Of a DNA stretch of 10,445 nt, positions 1-5,645 are shown piece after piece. The position numbers and the translations under genes were made by a program. Positions within the stretch are counted from its first letter, which is position 1. Every line of letters starts with the position of its first letter. The notes below the pieces were generated by a model. That model did not search any database. It had not been told where the DNA came from and saw only the letters and a list, made by a program, of their open reading frames with translations. This DNA comes from Cyanobacteriota bacterium (GTDB lineage Bacteria; Cyanobacteriota; Cyanobacteriia; SKYG9): assembly GCA_025054735.1 (NCBI GenBank), contig JANWZG010000103.1:1-10445 (forward strand). Direction: 5' to 3'.

Positions 1-156
1 GATAGCTTTTGGATAATTTTGTGTATCTTTAAGCCTTACCTTGTGTAGTCTGGCTGTAGAGAATTGAAATTGTAACGTAATCCTGTGCACCTGCGGGGTT
101 TGCTTATGGTAATGTGCTTACCATCATGGCAATTCACGTATTAAGGATAGAACTGC
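1..156. other. Non-coding leader upstream of the CADD-family gene
   Basis: No reading frame here looks like a protein end or start, so the upstream neighbour lies outside the window. The stretch is AT-rich and contains an inverted repeat at 106-124 (listed separately). A Shine-Dalgarno-like AAGGA at 143-147 sits nine bases before the ATG at 157. A TTGAAA at 64-69 resembles a -35 box, but no good -10 lies at the right distance, so I do not call a promoter. Confidence 0.6.
106..124. promoter_or_regulatory. 7-bp perfect inverted repeat upstream of CADD-family gene
   Basis: The arms ATGGTAA (106-112) and TTACCAT (118-124) are perfect reverse complements around a 5-base spacer. The element ends 32 bases before the start codon at 157. 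Its size and position would suit a dimeric repressor operator or a short leader hairpin. No regulator is identified, and a 7-bp repeat can occur by chance. Confidence 0.35.
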
Positions 157-837
157 ATGAATGAAGTTTTGGTTCGTCGGCTAGATGCCATTATTCAGGA
201 GCGTCACCTGCTGCAACACCCCTTTTACCAGGCTTGGAACCAAGGAGCACTGACGTTGCCTATGTTGCAAAACTATGCCCAAGAGTATTATTTACAGGTA
301 AAGGCATTTCCTGCCTATGTAAGCGCTACACACTCAGCCTGCGATAACCTAGAGGTTCGTCGCATGTTGCTAGAAAACCTGATCGAAGAAGAGCATGGTG
401 CGGCTAATCACCCAGAATTGTGGTTGCGCTTTGCTGAAGCATTGGGTGTCGATCGCCAAGCTATGGAACAACGGCAGCACTTGCCTGAAACCAAAGCCTC
501 AGTGGCTACCTTGCGCCGCCTGACCCGCCAAGAAAATCCAGCCATCGGCCTAGCAGCTCTCTATGCCTACGAGTCTCAAATTCCTGAAATTGCCACCACC
601 AAAATTGCTGGTCTAAAGCGGTTCTACGGCATTGATTCTCGCGATGGACTGCTGTTTTTCTCAGTCCATGAGCAAGCAGATGTCATTCATCGGCAAGTCA
701 CTCGCGAAGCTTTGTCTGACCTATGCACAACGGAAACTGACCAAGAGGCAGCCATAGCTGCTACCCGCGAAGCAGCCGATGCTCTCAATCTGTTGCTAGA
801 TGGAGTCTATGCTAACTATTGCCAACGGGCAGCTTAG
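157..837 (+). CDS. CADD-family di-metal protein, probable self-sacrificing para-aminobenzoate synthase
   Basis: This 226-residue, all-helical protein has the TENA/THI-4/PqqC (haem-oxygenase-like) fold and resembles the CADD family of folate-related proteins. Chlamydial CADD makes para-aminobenzoate for folate by cleaving one of its own tyrosines, with a lysine as likely amino donor, at an Fe/Mn site. From memory of that protein, the metal ligands are matched here at a constant offset of three: E78, H85, E139, H171, D175 and H178. The sacrificial tyrosine maps to Y24 (motif HPFY) and the lysine to K149; Y40 and Y138 are also kept. AAGGA precedes the ATG start. The gene stands alone and faces psbQ. 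Older annotation would call it PqqC-like or TenA-like, but no pqq or thiamine gene is nearby. The fold is secure; the exact reaction is inferred from residues. Confidence 0.8.
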   Translation: MNEVLVRRLDAIIQERHLLQHPFYQAWNQGALTLPMLQNYAQEYYLQVKAFPAYVSATHSACDNLEVRRMLLENLIEEEHGAANHPELWLRFAEALGVDRQAMEQRQHLPETKASVATLRRLTRQENPAIGLAALYAYESQIPEIATTKIAGLKRFYGIDSRDGLLFFSVHEQADVIHRQVTREALSDLCTTETDQEAAIAATREAADALNLLLDGVYANYCQRAA

Positions 838-902
838 AGCCAATGTTGCTCAGCAAGCATAGTGGTTATCTGGTTGTTAGACTATAGTTGCAGTTAAGGC
901 CT

Positions 903-928
903 GCAGTGAGGACTCAAGTCCTCACTGC
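903..928. repeat. Long palindromic hairpin repeat, copy 1
   Basis: Perfect 11-bp arms, GCAGTGAGGAC (903-913) and GTCCTCACTGC (918-928), flank a TCAA loop. The element lies between the convergent CADD-family gene and psbQ. Fourteen bases of it recur exactly, in inverted orientation, at 8882-8895, which suggests a dispersed REP-like repeat family. It could also act as a terminator stem for the CADD-family transcript, but no T-run follows. Confidence 0.7.
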
Positions 929-950
929 GAACATCCTACAAATTTGACAG

Positions 951-1004
951 ACCCTGACTACGCTACGGGGATTGTATTTCAGCGTAGCTAACCGTCTTCA
1001 GGGT
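951..1004 (-). terminator. Nested inverted repeat just downstream of psbQ, possible terminator
   Basis: Left arms ACCCTGA (951-957) and CTACGCT (958-964) are contiguous. They pair with AGCGTAG (981-987) and TCAGGGT (998-1004), which are separated by a 10-base bulge; the central loop is 16 bases. The structure starts 11 bases past the psbQ stop codon, where a terminator would be expected. Past it on the minus strand there is only a weak AAATTT and no strong U-tract, so factor-independent termination is uncertain. Confidence 0.4.
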
Positions 1005-1014
1005 GGTTGACTGC

Positions 1015-1473
1015 CTAGTTTAGCGACTTCTGAACGGTTTCTAGAAATGCATCAAAGTCTGCTAAGGCATCTTGATAGTGCTGACGTGATCGGGAATAGC
1101 TAAACGCGGCAGCAGCAGCATCCAGTTCGTTTAGGTGCCCATAGACCGCCATAGCCTGTGCTTTGGCAACCTTCCGGTCAGCAGGTAGTAGCCGATCGCT
1201 GAGGTAGTTCATGCGCCGACGCAACTCTCCTAGTGGGCCATGGATGAAGCTCCGCACATCAGTCCAGTTTTCTTTCTCAATCAAGGTTGACAACTCATTC
1301 ATGCGATCGCGCAAGGCTGTTACCGGAGTTAGGAACCGTTGAATCTGCTCTTGCTGGGCTGGAGTATAGGTGAGAGGTACCTGTTTCTTAGCGGCTAACG
1401 CCAGTGAATTGCCAGCTAGTGTGACACAGATAACCAAGGCTAAGGTAAGGACAGTAGACCAAAAGCGCTTCAT
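1015..1473 (-). CDS. psbQ: Photosystem II extrinsic protein PsbQ (CyanoQ)
   Basis: PsbQ binds the lumenal face of photosystem II and stabilises the oxygen-evolving complex. The protein has 152 residues from the chosen ATG: a basic start (MKRF), a hydrophobic stretch to about residue 28, then a four-helix domain. The family's FIHGPLGELRRRMNYL block and the C-terminal HYQDALADFDAFL stretch are both clear. Known cyanobacterial PsbQ proteins are lipoproteins, but the only leader cysteine (C16, in LVIC) has isoleucine at -1, a poor lipobox; an Ala-x-Ala site near residue 27 suits signal peptidase I instead. A GTG eight codons upstream (1497) is an alternative start, but would put FFFG before the signal's basic region. 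Neither start has a clear Shine-Dalgarno. The gene is divergent from ndhA and convergent with the CADD-family gene. Confidence 0.93.
   Translation of the reverse strand: MKRFWSTVLTLALVICVTLAGNSLALAAKKQVPLTYTPAQQEQIQRFLTPVTALRDRMNELSTLIEKENWTDVRSFIHGPLGELRRRMNYLSDRLLPADRKVAKAQAMAVYGHLNELDAAAAAFSYSRSRQHYQDALADFDAFLETVQKSLN
1303..1310. repeat. HIP1 octamer (GCGATCGC)
   Basis: Exact GCGATCGC palindrome inside psbQ. HIP1 is a highly over-represented octamer in many cyanobacterial genomes. Further exact copies are at 4796-4803, 6538-6545, 6710-6717 and 8198-8205. Confidence 0.9.
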
Positions 1474-1543
1474 ACCAAAGAAAAAATTAGGACTCACAAT
1501 AAATAACAGGTACGGTGGATATTCTATGACAGATTGCAGCTTG

Positions 1544-1583
1544 GTTTATCGCTAACCCCAGAACTAACCCAGGGTTGATAAAC
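1544..1583. repeat. Bulged inverted repeat between psbQ and ndhA
   Basis: GTTTATC (1544-1550) pairs with GATAAAC (1577-1583). After a 3-base bulge, AACCC (1554-1558) pairs with GGGTT (1572-1576), giving 12 base pairs in all. The right half also contains the short palindrome AACCCAGGGTT (1566-1576), so two alternative pairings compete. It lies between the two divergent promoters and could be a regulator site. Confidence 0.5.
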
Positions 1584-1615
1584 GATCGCCATCCCTATGA
1601 ATAAGTAGATTCTCT

Positions 1616-1647
1616 CGTTCTCATGCGTTGTCTGAAACCTGAGAACG
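1616..1647. promoter_or_regulatory. 8-bp inverted repeat overlapping the putative ndhA -35
   Basis: CGTTCTCA (1616-1623) and TGAGAACG (1640-1647) are perfect reverse complements with a 16-base spacer, so arm centres are 24 bases apart. The spacer holds the candidate -35 (1628-1633) and the right arm ends just before the candidate -10. This geometry would suit repression of ndhA by a dimer or tetramer. The protein is unknown. Confidence 0.4.
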
Positions 1648-1656
1648 CTATACTAT
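1628..1656 (+). promoter_or_regulatory. Candidate sigma-70-type promoter of the ndhA operon
   Basis: TTGTCT (1628-1633) is followed 17 bases later by TACTAT (1651-1656); the overlapping TATACT (1649-1654) is a better hexamer but has only a 15-base spacer. Transcription would begin near 1663, about 35 bases before the ndhA ATG. That makes any ndhA start upstream of 1663, such as the in-frame ATG at 1623, unlikely if this promoter is used. Confidence 0.4.
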
Positions 1657-1697
1657 GCGGTGGAGTGGATGATGAATCATTTGGACAGGATGGCCCC

Positions 1698-2816
1698 ATG
1701 GAATCAGGAATTGATCTGCAACAGAGTTTTATCCAGTCGTTAGTGGACTTGGGTGTTCCCGGTGGTGTGGCAAAAGCTATTTGGCTACCTCTGCCAATGG
1801 TAGCGATTATTGCGGCTGCTACGTTTATGGCACTAGTAGCCACGTGGCTAGAGCGTAAGATATCGGCGGCTGTGCAACAGCGGGTTGGGCCAGAGTTCAT
1901 GGGGCCTCAGGGTATTCTGGTGCCGATCGCTGACGTGACTAAGCTTCTCTTCAAAGAGGACGTGACACCTGCTAAAAGTGATGCGCTTCTTTTCACCCTA
2001 GGGCCAATCTTAGTGTTTGTACCCGTATTCTTGTCCTACATGATTGTGCCGTTTGGTCAAAATCTGCTGATTACCAATATTGGCGTTGGCATTTTTCTCT
2101 GGATTGCGTTGTCGAGTATCGCGCCGATCGGCCTGCTGATGTCTGGGTATGCTTCCAACAATAAGTATTCTCTGCTAGGTGGTCTGCGCGCTGCTGCCCA
2201 GTCCATTAGCTACGAGGTTCCCCTAGCGCTAGCTGTCTTGGCAGTAGTTATGATGTCCAACAGTCTCAGTACTGTGGACATTGTGAACCAGCAGTCGGGC
2301 TATGGCATTCTCGGTTGGAACGTCTGGCGACAGCCCGTGGGCTTTTTAATCTTCTGGATTGCAGCCCTAGCTGAATGTGAGCGCCTACCCTTTGATTTGC
2401 CAGAGGCAGAGGAAGAACTAGTAGCGGGTTACCAAACTGAATACTCTGCTGTGCGGTTCATGCTGTTTTACGCGGGTGCCTATGTCAACTTGGTCTTGTC
2501 GGCACTGTTAGTAGCCGTATTGTACCTAGGCGGATGGGAATCTCCTATTCCTCTAAATGTGGCCGCCAGTTGGCTGGGTGTAAGTGAGGACACCCCCTGG
2601 TTGCAGGTTGTTCTAGCCATGGTGGGCATTACCATGACCCTGTTGAAAGCATACTTCATGATTTTTGTGGCAATCTTGTTGCGCTGGACAACGCCCCGCG
2701 TCCGCATCGATCAACTTCTGGATCTCGGCTGGAAGTTTTTGTTACCAGTATCTTTAGTTAATCTGCTGCTGACTGCTGCCCTCAAGCTTACATTTCCTGT
2801 AGCCTTTGGTGGCTAG
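1698..2816 (+). CDS. ndhA: NAD(P)H-quinone oxidoreductase subunit 1 (NdhA)
   Basis: NdhA is the membrane subunit that helps form the quinone site of cyanobacterial NDH-1, which takes electrons for respiration, cyclic flow around photosystem I and CO2 uptake. From the ATG at 1698 it has 372 residues, the usual cyanobacterial length, with about eight membrane segments. Family blocks are clear: LERKISAAVQQRVGP (51-65), SYEVPLAL (171-178), the acidic quinone-site loop AECERLPFDLPEAEEEL (225-241), and RWTTPRVRIDQLLDLGWK (329-346). An in-frame ATG at 1623 would add 25 residues without family resemblance and falls within the promoter region, so I reject it. A weak AGGA (1687-1690) precedes the start. 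It is first in ndhA-ndhI-ndhG-ndhE, with 59 bases before ndhI. Confidence 0.97.
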   Translation: MESGIDLQQSFIQSLVDLGVPGGVAKAIWLPLPMVAIIAAATFMALVATWLERKISAAVQQRVGPEFMGPQGILVPIADVTKLLFKEDVTPAKSDALLFTLGPILVFVPVFLSYMIVPFGQNLLITNIGVGIFLWIALSSIAPIGLLMSGYASNNKYSLLGGLRAAAQSISYEVPLALAVLAVVMMSNSLSTVDIVNQQSGYGILGWNVWRQPVGFLIFWIAALAECERLPFDLPEAEEELVAGYQTEYSAVRFMLFYAGAYVNLVLSALLVAVLYLGGWESPIPLNVAASWLGVSEDTPWLQVVLAMVGITMTLLKAYFMIFVAILLRWTTPRVRIDQLLDLGWKFLLPVSLVNLLLTAALKLTFPVAFGG

Positions 2817-2875
2817 TTATCCTGAGGCCATGTTGTTTGTCTTCCTGACCCTTAGAGAACGGAATCTGTAAATTT

Positions 2876-3460
2876 ATGCTGAAATTTCTCAAGCAAGTTA
2901 CTGATTATACGAAGGAGGCTATCCAGTCTGCCCGTTACATTGGTCAAGGTCTGGCGGTGACCTTTGATCATATGCGTCGTCGGCCAATTACTGTGCAATA
3001 CCCCTACGAAAAATTAATTCCCTCAGAGCGCTTCCGGGGACGGATTCACTTTGAGTTTGATAAGTGTATTGCCTGTGAAGTTTGTGTGCGCGTGTGCCCA
3101 ATCAACTTACCTGTTGTGGACTGGGAATTTAACAAGGAAACTAAGAAGAAGCAGTTGCGCCACTACAGTATTGACTTTGGTGTCTGTATTTTTTGTGGAA
3201 ACTGCGTAGAGTATTGTCCTACTAACTGTCTATCTATGACAGAGGAGTACGAGTTGTCTACCTACGATCGTCACGAACTCAACTACGACAACGTAGCCCT
3301 AGGTCGCTTACCCTATAAAGTTACCAACGATCCTATGGTGACACCCCTGCGAGAGTTGGCCTACTTGCCCAAAGGCGTTATGGATCCCCACGATTTGCCT
3401 GCAGGTGCTCAGCGGGCAGGGCAGCGTCCTGAAGAAATTTTGGAGACAATGGAGAAATAA
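2876..3460 (+). CDS. ndhI: NAD(P)H-quinone oxidoreductase subunit I (NdhI), 2x[4Fe-4S]
   Basis: NdhI is the peripheral-arm ferredoxin-like subunit that passes electrons toward quinone. In its 194 residues two complete [4Fe-4S] motifs are visible: C64-x2-C67-x2-C70-x3-C74 followed by P, and C104-x2-C107-x2-C110-x3-C114 followed by P. All eight cysteines are present. The N-terminal amphipathic segment (to about 35) and the RPITVQYPYEKLIPSERFRG stretch are typical of the cyanobacterial/plastid type. No strong ribosome site precedes the ATG. The stop lies four bases before the ndhG start, so translation is likely coupled. Confidence 0.97.
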   Translation: MLKFLKQVTDYTKEAIQSARYIGQGLAVTFDHMRRRPITVQYPYEKLIPSERFRGRIHFEFDKCIACEVCVRVCPINLPVVDWEFNKETKKKQLRHYSIDFGVCIFCGNCVEYCPTNCLSMTEEYELSTYDRHELNYDNVALGRLPYKVTNDPMVTPLRELAYLPKGVMDPHDLPAGAQRAGQRPEEILETMEK

Positions 3461-3464
3461 GCGG

Positions 3465-4082
3465 ATGAATCTTGCGGATGGTGTACAACTGGTTTCCTTG
3501 GCAATCCTAGGGTTGACAATGCTAGCCTCAGCCTTGGGGGTCGTGTTATTGCCCAACATCGTGCATTCGGCATTTTTGCTAGGGATGACCTTTGTTAGTA
3601 TCTCAGGGCTGTATATCCTGCTAAATGCAGGCTTTGTAGCTACAGCTCAAATTTTGATTTACGTCGGTGCGGTGAATGTCTTGATTTTGTTTGCCATCAT
3701 GCTGGTAAACAAGCGAGAGAATTTCAGACCGCTACCGGCTGTTGCTCTGCGCAAGGGGGTTGCAGCAGTTGTTTGCTTGGGGCTGTTTGTATTGCTGTCG
3801 GCGATTGCCTTAACCACATCTTGGAAGCTATCAGTGGCATCGCCTGCTGGGGACAATGCCACAATCGTTATCGGCGAACACTTCTTCAGCGATTTCTTGC
3901 TGCCCTTTGAGCTAGCCTCTGTGTTGTTGTTGATGGCTCTAATCGGGGCTGTGGTGTTAGCTCGCCGAGATCTCATTCCAGACCAGCCCGTGCCTGAGCC
4001 TGTGCAACCTGACCTAACCCTGCCAGAGCGTCCTCGTGAGGTACTTTCTGGTGCTGTCACTTCTTCAACTTCCAATTCCTAG
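3465..4082 (+). CDS. ndhG: NAD(P)H-quinone oxidoreductase subunit 6 (NdhG)
   Basis: NdhG (NuoJ/ND6 type) is a membrane subunit of NDH-1 linking the quinone site to proton-pumping subunits. From ATG 3465 it has 205 residues with about five membrane helices. The signature AQILIYVGAVNVLILFAIML (61-80) is the conserved helix of this family. A hydrophilic, proline-rich tail (about 168-205) follows the last helix. An open frame runs back to 3405 inside ndhI, but the later ATG has GGAG at 3451-3454 and gives the normal N-terminus. Eighteen bases separate it from ndhE. Confidence 0.95.
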   Translation: MNLADGVQLVSLAILGLTMLASALGVVLLPNIVHSAFLLGMTFVSISGLYILLNAGFVATAQILIYVGAVNVLILFAIMLVNKRENFRPLPAVALRKGVAAVVCLGLFVLLSAIALTTSWKLSVASPAGDNATIVIGEHFFSDFLLPFELASVLLLMALIGAVVLARRDLIPDQPVPEPVQPDLTLPERPREVLSGAVTSSTSNS

Positions 4083-4100
4083 GATGAAGGATATATCGCT

Positions 4101-4406
4101 ATGCAACTCCAGTATTTTTTGCTGTTAGCAGCCGCTTTATTCTGTGTTGGCATCTATGGCCTAGTCACCAGCCGTAATGCTGTGCGGGTGTTAATGTCTG
4201 TGGAATTAATGCTGAATGCTGTCAATATTAATTTGATGGCATTTGCCAACTACTTAGATGCGCAGTTAATTCGAGGACAGGTATTCACTGTATTTGTGAT
4301 TACAATTGCTGCTGCCGAGGCTGCTGTAGGGCTGGCGATCGTCCTTGCTATTTACCGAAACCGTGACACTGTGGATATGGAACAGTTCAACCTGTTGAAG
4401 TGGTAG
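4101..4406 (+). CDS. ndhE: NAD(P)H-quinone oxidoreductase subunit 4L (NdhE)
   Basis: NdhE (NuoK/ND4L type) is a three-helix membrane subunit in the proton path of NDH-1. Its 101 residues match the family length. The two conserved membrane glutamates are present: E35 in MSVELMLNAVNIN and E73 in AAAEAAVGLAI. AAGGA at 4087-4091 sits nine bases before the ATG. It ends the operon here; the next gene is on the other strand and its stop lies 27 bases away. Only a weak 5-bp stem (4404-4420) could serve as terminator. Confidence 0.97.
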   Translation: MQLQYFLLLAAALFCVGIYGLVTSRNAVRVLMSVELMLNAVNINLMAFANYLDAQLIRGQVFTVFVITIAAAEAAVGLAIVLAIYRNRDTVDMEQFNLLKW

Positions 4407-4433
4407 TCAGCAGACGACTAAGTAGTGTAATGT

Positions 4434-4985
4434 CTAGAACTGGAGGAAATAGTCCACAGTGGTTTGGCTGAGGATGCCACTAAGAAAAATGGCATGACCC
4501 ATGCGAATCCTAGTTTGCTGCTGGTAAGCGATTGCAATTTCTAATTGGGCATCAGTCACTAGGCCCGCGTACTTGAGACGCTGTCCAATTGATAATTGCT
4601 TGAACTCATCCAGCAGTGCTTGCTCTAGGTGCATGAAAAAGTTGAGCACTGTGTCATTGATCCACCCACGGAGACGCAAAATTTCTTCTACTGTCAGATC
4701 GGGCTGCAGGTACTGATCTTGACGTAACACTATAAGCTGGGCACGAGAGAGTAGGCCAGCATCTATCAATCGGGCCTCTAGTGGTTTTTCTAATTGCGAT
4801 CGCACAAAAGCAGCTCCCTGGAGCTTGTCAGCCCCGCTATCATGCAGTTGATTTGGTGTAGCGGGTTGGCAGGCAACATTTAGTTCGGGGGAACTGTCTG
4901 GAGGTAGTGCCTTTAGTAGAGTATCCGAGGACAAATGAGATTTTGATTGGTCATCTAAATCCGTTGGGTTAGAGAAGCTGTTCAC
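4434..4985 (-). CDS. Hypothetical protein with duplicated MshEN/GspE_N-like repeats
   Basis: I do not recognise a named gene. The first 65 or so of 183 residues are polar and probably disordered. The C-terminal part is an internal duplication: unit 1 includes ARLIDAGLLSRAQL and ILRLRGWINDTVLNFF; unit 2 includes QRLKYAGLVTDAQL and RMGHAIFLSGILSQTTVDYF. These resemble the RLGxx(L/I)(L/I)xxG(L/I)(L/I) pattern of MshEN/GspE_N domains, which precede secretion and pilus ATPases and in some cases bind cyclic di-GMP. The last segment (RMGxxIFxxGIL) fits best; the first two lack the R or G. No ATPase domain is present. The start is GTG at 4985, nine bases after AGGGGG (4995-5000); a TTG at 5006 would lie before that site. 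The gene is convergent with ndhE and may be cotranscribed with the gene at 5108-5527, 122 bases upstream. Confidence 0.7.
   Translation of the reverse strand: MNSFSNPTDLDDQSKSHLSSDTLLKALPPDSSPELNVACQPATPNQLHDSGADKLQGAAFVRSQLEKPLEARLIDAGLLSRAQLIVLRQDQYLQPDLTVEEILRLRGWINDTVLNFFMHLEQALLDEFKQLSIGQRLKYAGLVTDAQLEIAIAYQQQTRIRMGHAIFLSGILSQTTVDYFLQF
4796..4803. repeat. HIP1 octamer (GCGATCGC)
   Basis: Exact HIP1 copy inside the MshEN-like repeat gene. Confidence 0.9.
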
Positions 4986-5107
4986 TGGTAGGTGCCCCCT
5001 AATCAAGTAGTGACGAGAGCGATAAGAACATCTTGTTTAAACGGTAGCATTCCCACAAATTTCGTAAACTTAGCAAGCTTTTTCAACCAGTCACCATAGG
5101 AGAGATG

Positions 5108-5527
5108 TCAATCAACGACGATCGTCGAATTGTAGAAATGATTTGTAGGGCCGCTGTAACAAAACAGGTAGTAATCTCCTGTCTTGGGGATCGTATAGGC
5201 AAATTGATTATTGGGTGAGTCTGGTGGCGCGCCGTAACAGTTCTTGATGGCTTTACCATCACTGTCGAATAAGGTGACCATAGTACGAGTACCCACACTG
5301 CTAATCGTGATGTTGACCGTATCACCCTTGATGGCGCGAAACTTGTATATCCGATCGGATCCACTACGAATAACAGAGCCAATCGTATAGGGAGCTAACA
5401 CTAGATCGGAGGTAGACGTAGTTTGTAGCACACGACAAAAGCTCGCCTGAGCATGGAGAGGAGTCGCTGTTAGCGTTGCCATTGCTAGGCTCGTTAGATC
5501 CACGCTGGATAATTGTCGCAGTTGCAT
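5108..5527 (-). CDS. Small exported protein with PPC-like beta-sandwich domain
   Basis: The 139-residue product has a probable export signal: basic start, hydrophobic LTSLAMATLTATPL and a possible cleavage at HAQA-S (about residue 28). D10 makes the signal weaker than average. The rest (about 40-139) looks like a bacterial pre-peptidase C-terminal (PPC)-type beta-sandwich: IYKFRAIKGDTVNITI, VTLFDSDGKAI, then YTIPKTGDYYLFCYSG, with the usual G-D and T-G-x-Y positions. Three cysteines (31, 97, 123) remain after cleavage. PPC domains normally hang on secreted proteases or other enzymes; here it is alone, so it may bind carbohydrate or protein outside the cytoplasm. It is divergent from nadA, with 118 bases between. 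Confidence 0.65.
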   Translation of the reverse strand: MQLRQLSSVDLTSLAMATLTATPLHAQASFCRVLQTTSTSDLVLAPYTIGSVIRSGSDRIYKFRAIKGDTVNITISSVGTRTMVTLFDSDGKAIKNCYGAPPDSPNNQFAYTIPKTGDYYLFCYSGPTNHFYNSTIVVD

Positions 5528-5606
5528 AGTTGAAAATGTGAATAGGAACTATTCCATCTTAGGAAGGCGCGAATGGATCTTTCGGGATATTTTTGGTAAA
5601 AAGAAC

Positions 5607-5612
5607 TATAAT
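5607..5612 (+). promoter_or_regulatory. Candidate -10 box of nadA
   Basis: A consensus TATAAT lies 33 bases before the nadA GTG. It would place the transcript start near 5619 and give a leader under 30 bases. No good -35 hexamer stands 16-18 bases upstream, so an activator or another sigma factor may be needed, or the match may be chance. Confidence 0.35.
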
Positions 5613-5645
5613 GTAGCAATGTTCTTTTGATAAAACTTACTACTC

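Larger units (their letters stand above)
1474..1697. promoter_or_regulatory. Divergent psbQ/ndhA control region
   Basis: This gap separates two divergent genes, so it should hold both promoters. On the minus strand a TAGAAT (plus-strand ATTCTA, 1521-1526) could be a psbQ -10, but no -35 stands at the proper distance. On the plus strand a better candidate promoter for ndhA lies at 1628-1656. Two inverted repeats, at 1544-1583 and 1616-1647, are listed separately. Confidence 0.55.

Noticed and set aside
157..837. Calling this gene pqqC or tenA
   Set aside because: The fold is shared, but the metal-ligand pattern and the Y24/K149 pair match CADD, and no pqq or thiamine genes are nearby.
1623..1697. 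Upstream in-frame ATG for ndhA
   Set aside because: It adds 25 residues without family resemblance and lies inside the inverted repeat and putative promoter. The ATG at 1698 gives the standard 372 residues.
3659..4075. 138-codon minus-strand open frame inside ndhG
   Set aside because: Antisense to a confident gene, with a product full of S, T and G and no recognisable motif.
4386..4399. Perfect 6-bp inverted repeat TTCAAC/GTTGAA at the end of ndhE
   Set aside because: It is inside the conserved FNLLK coding end, has only a 2-base gap that cannot form a hairpin loop as such, and is not followed by a T-run.
4404..4420. TAGTC/GACTA stem overlapping the ndhE stop as terminator
   Set aside because: Only five base pairs and no T-run follow, so it is too weak to call.
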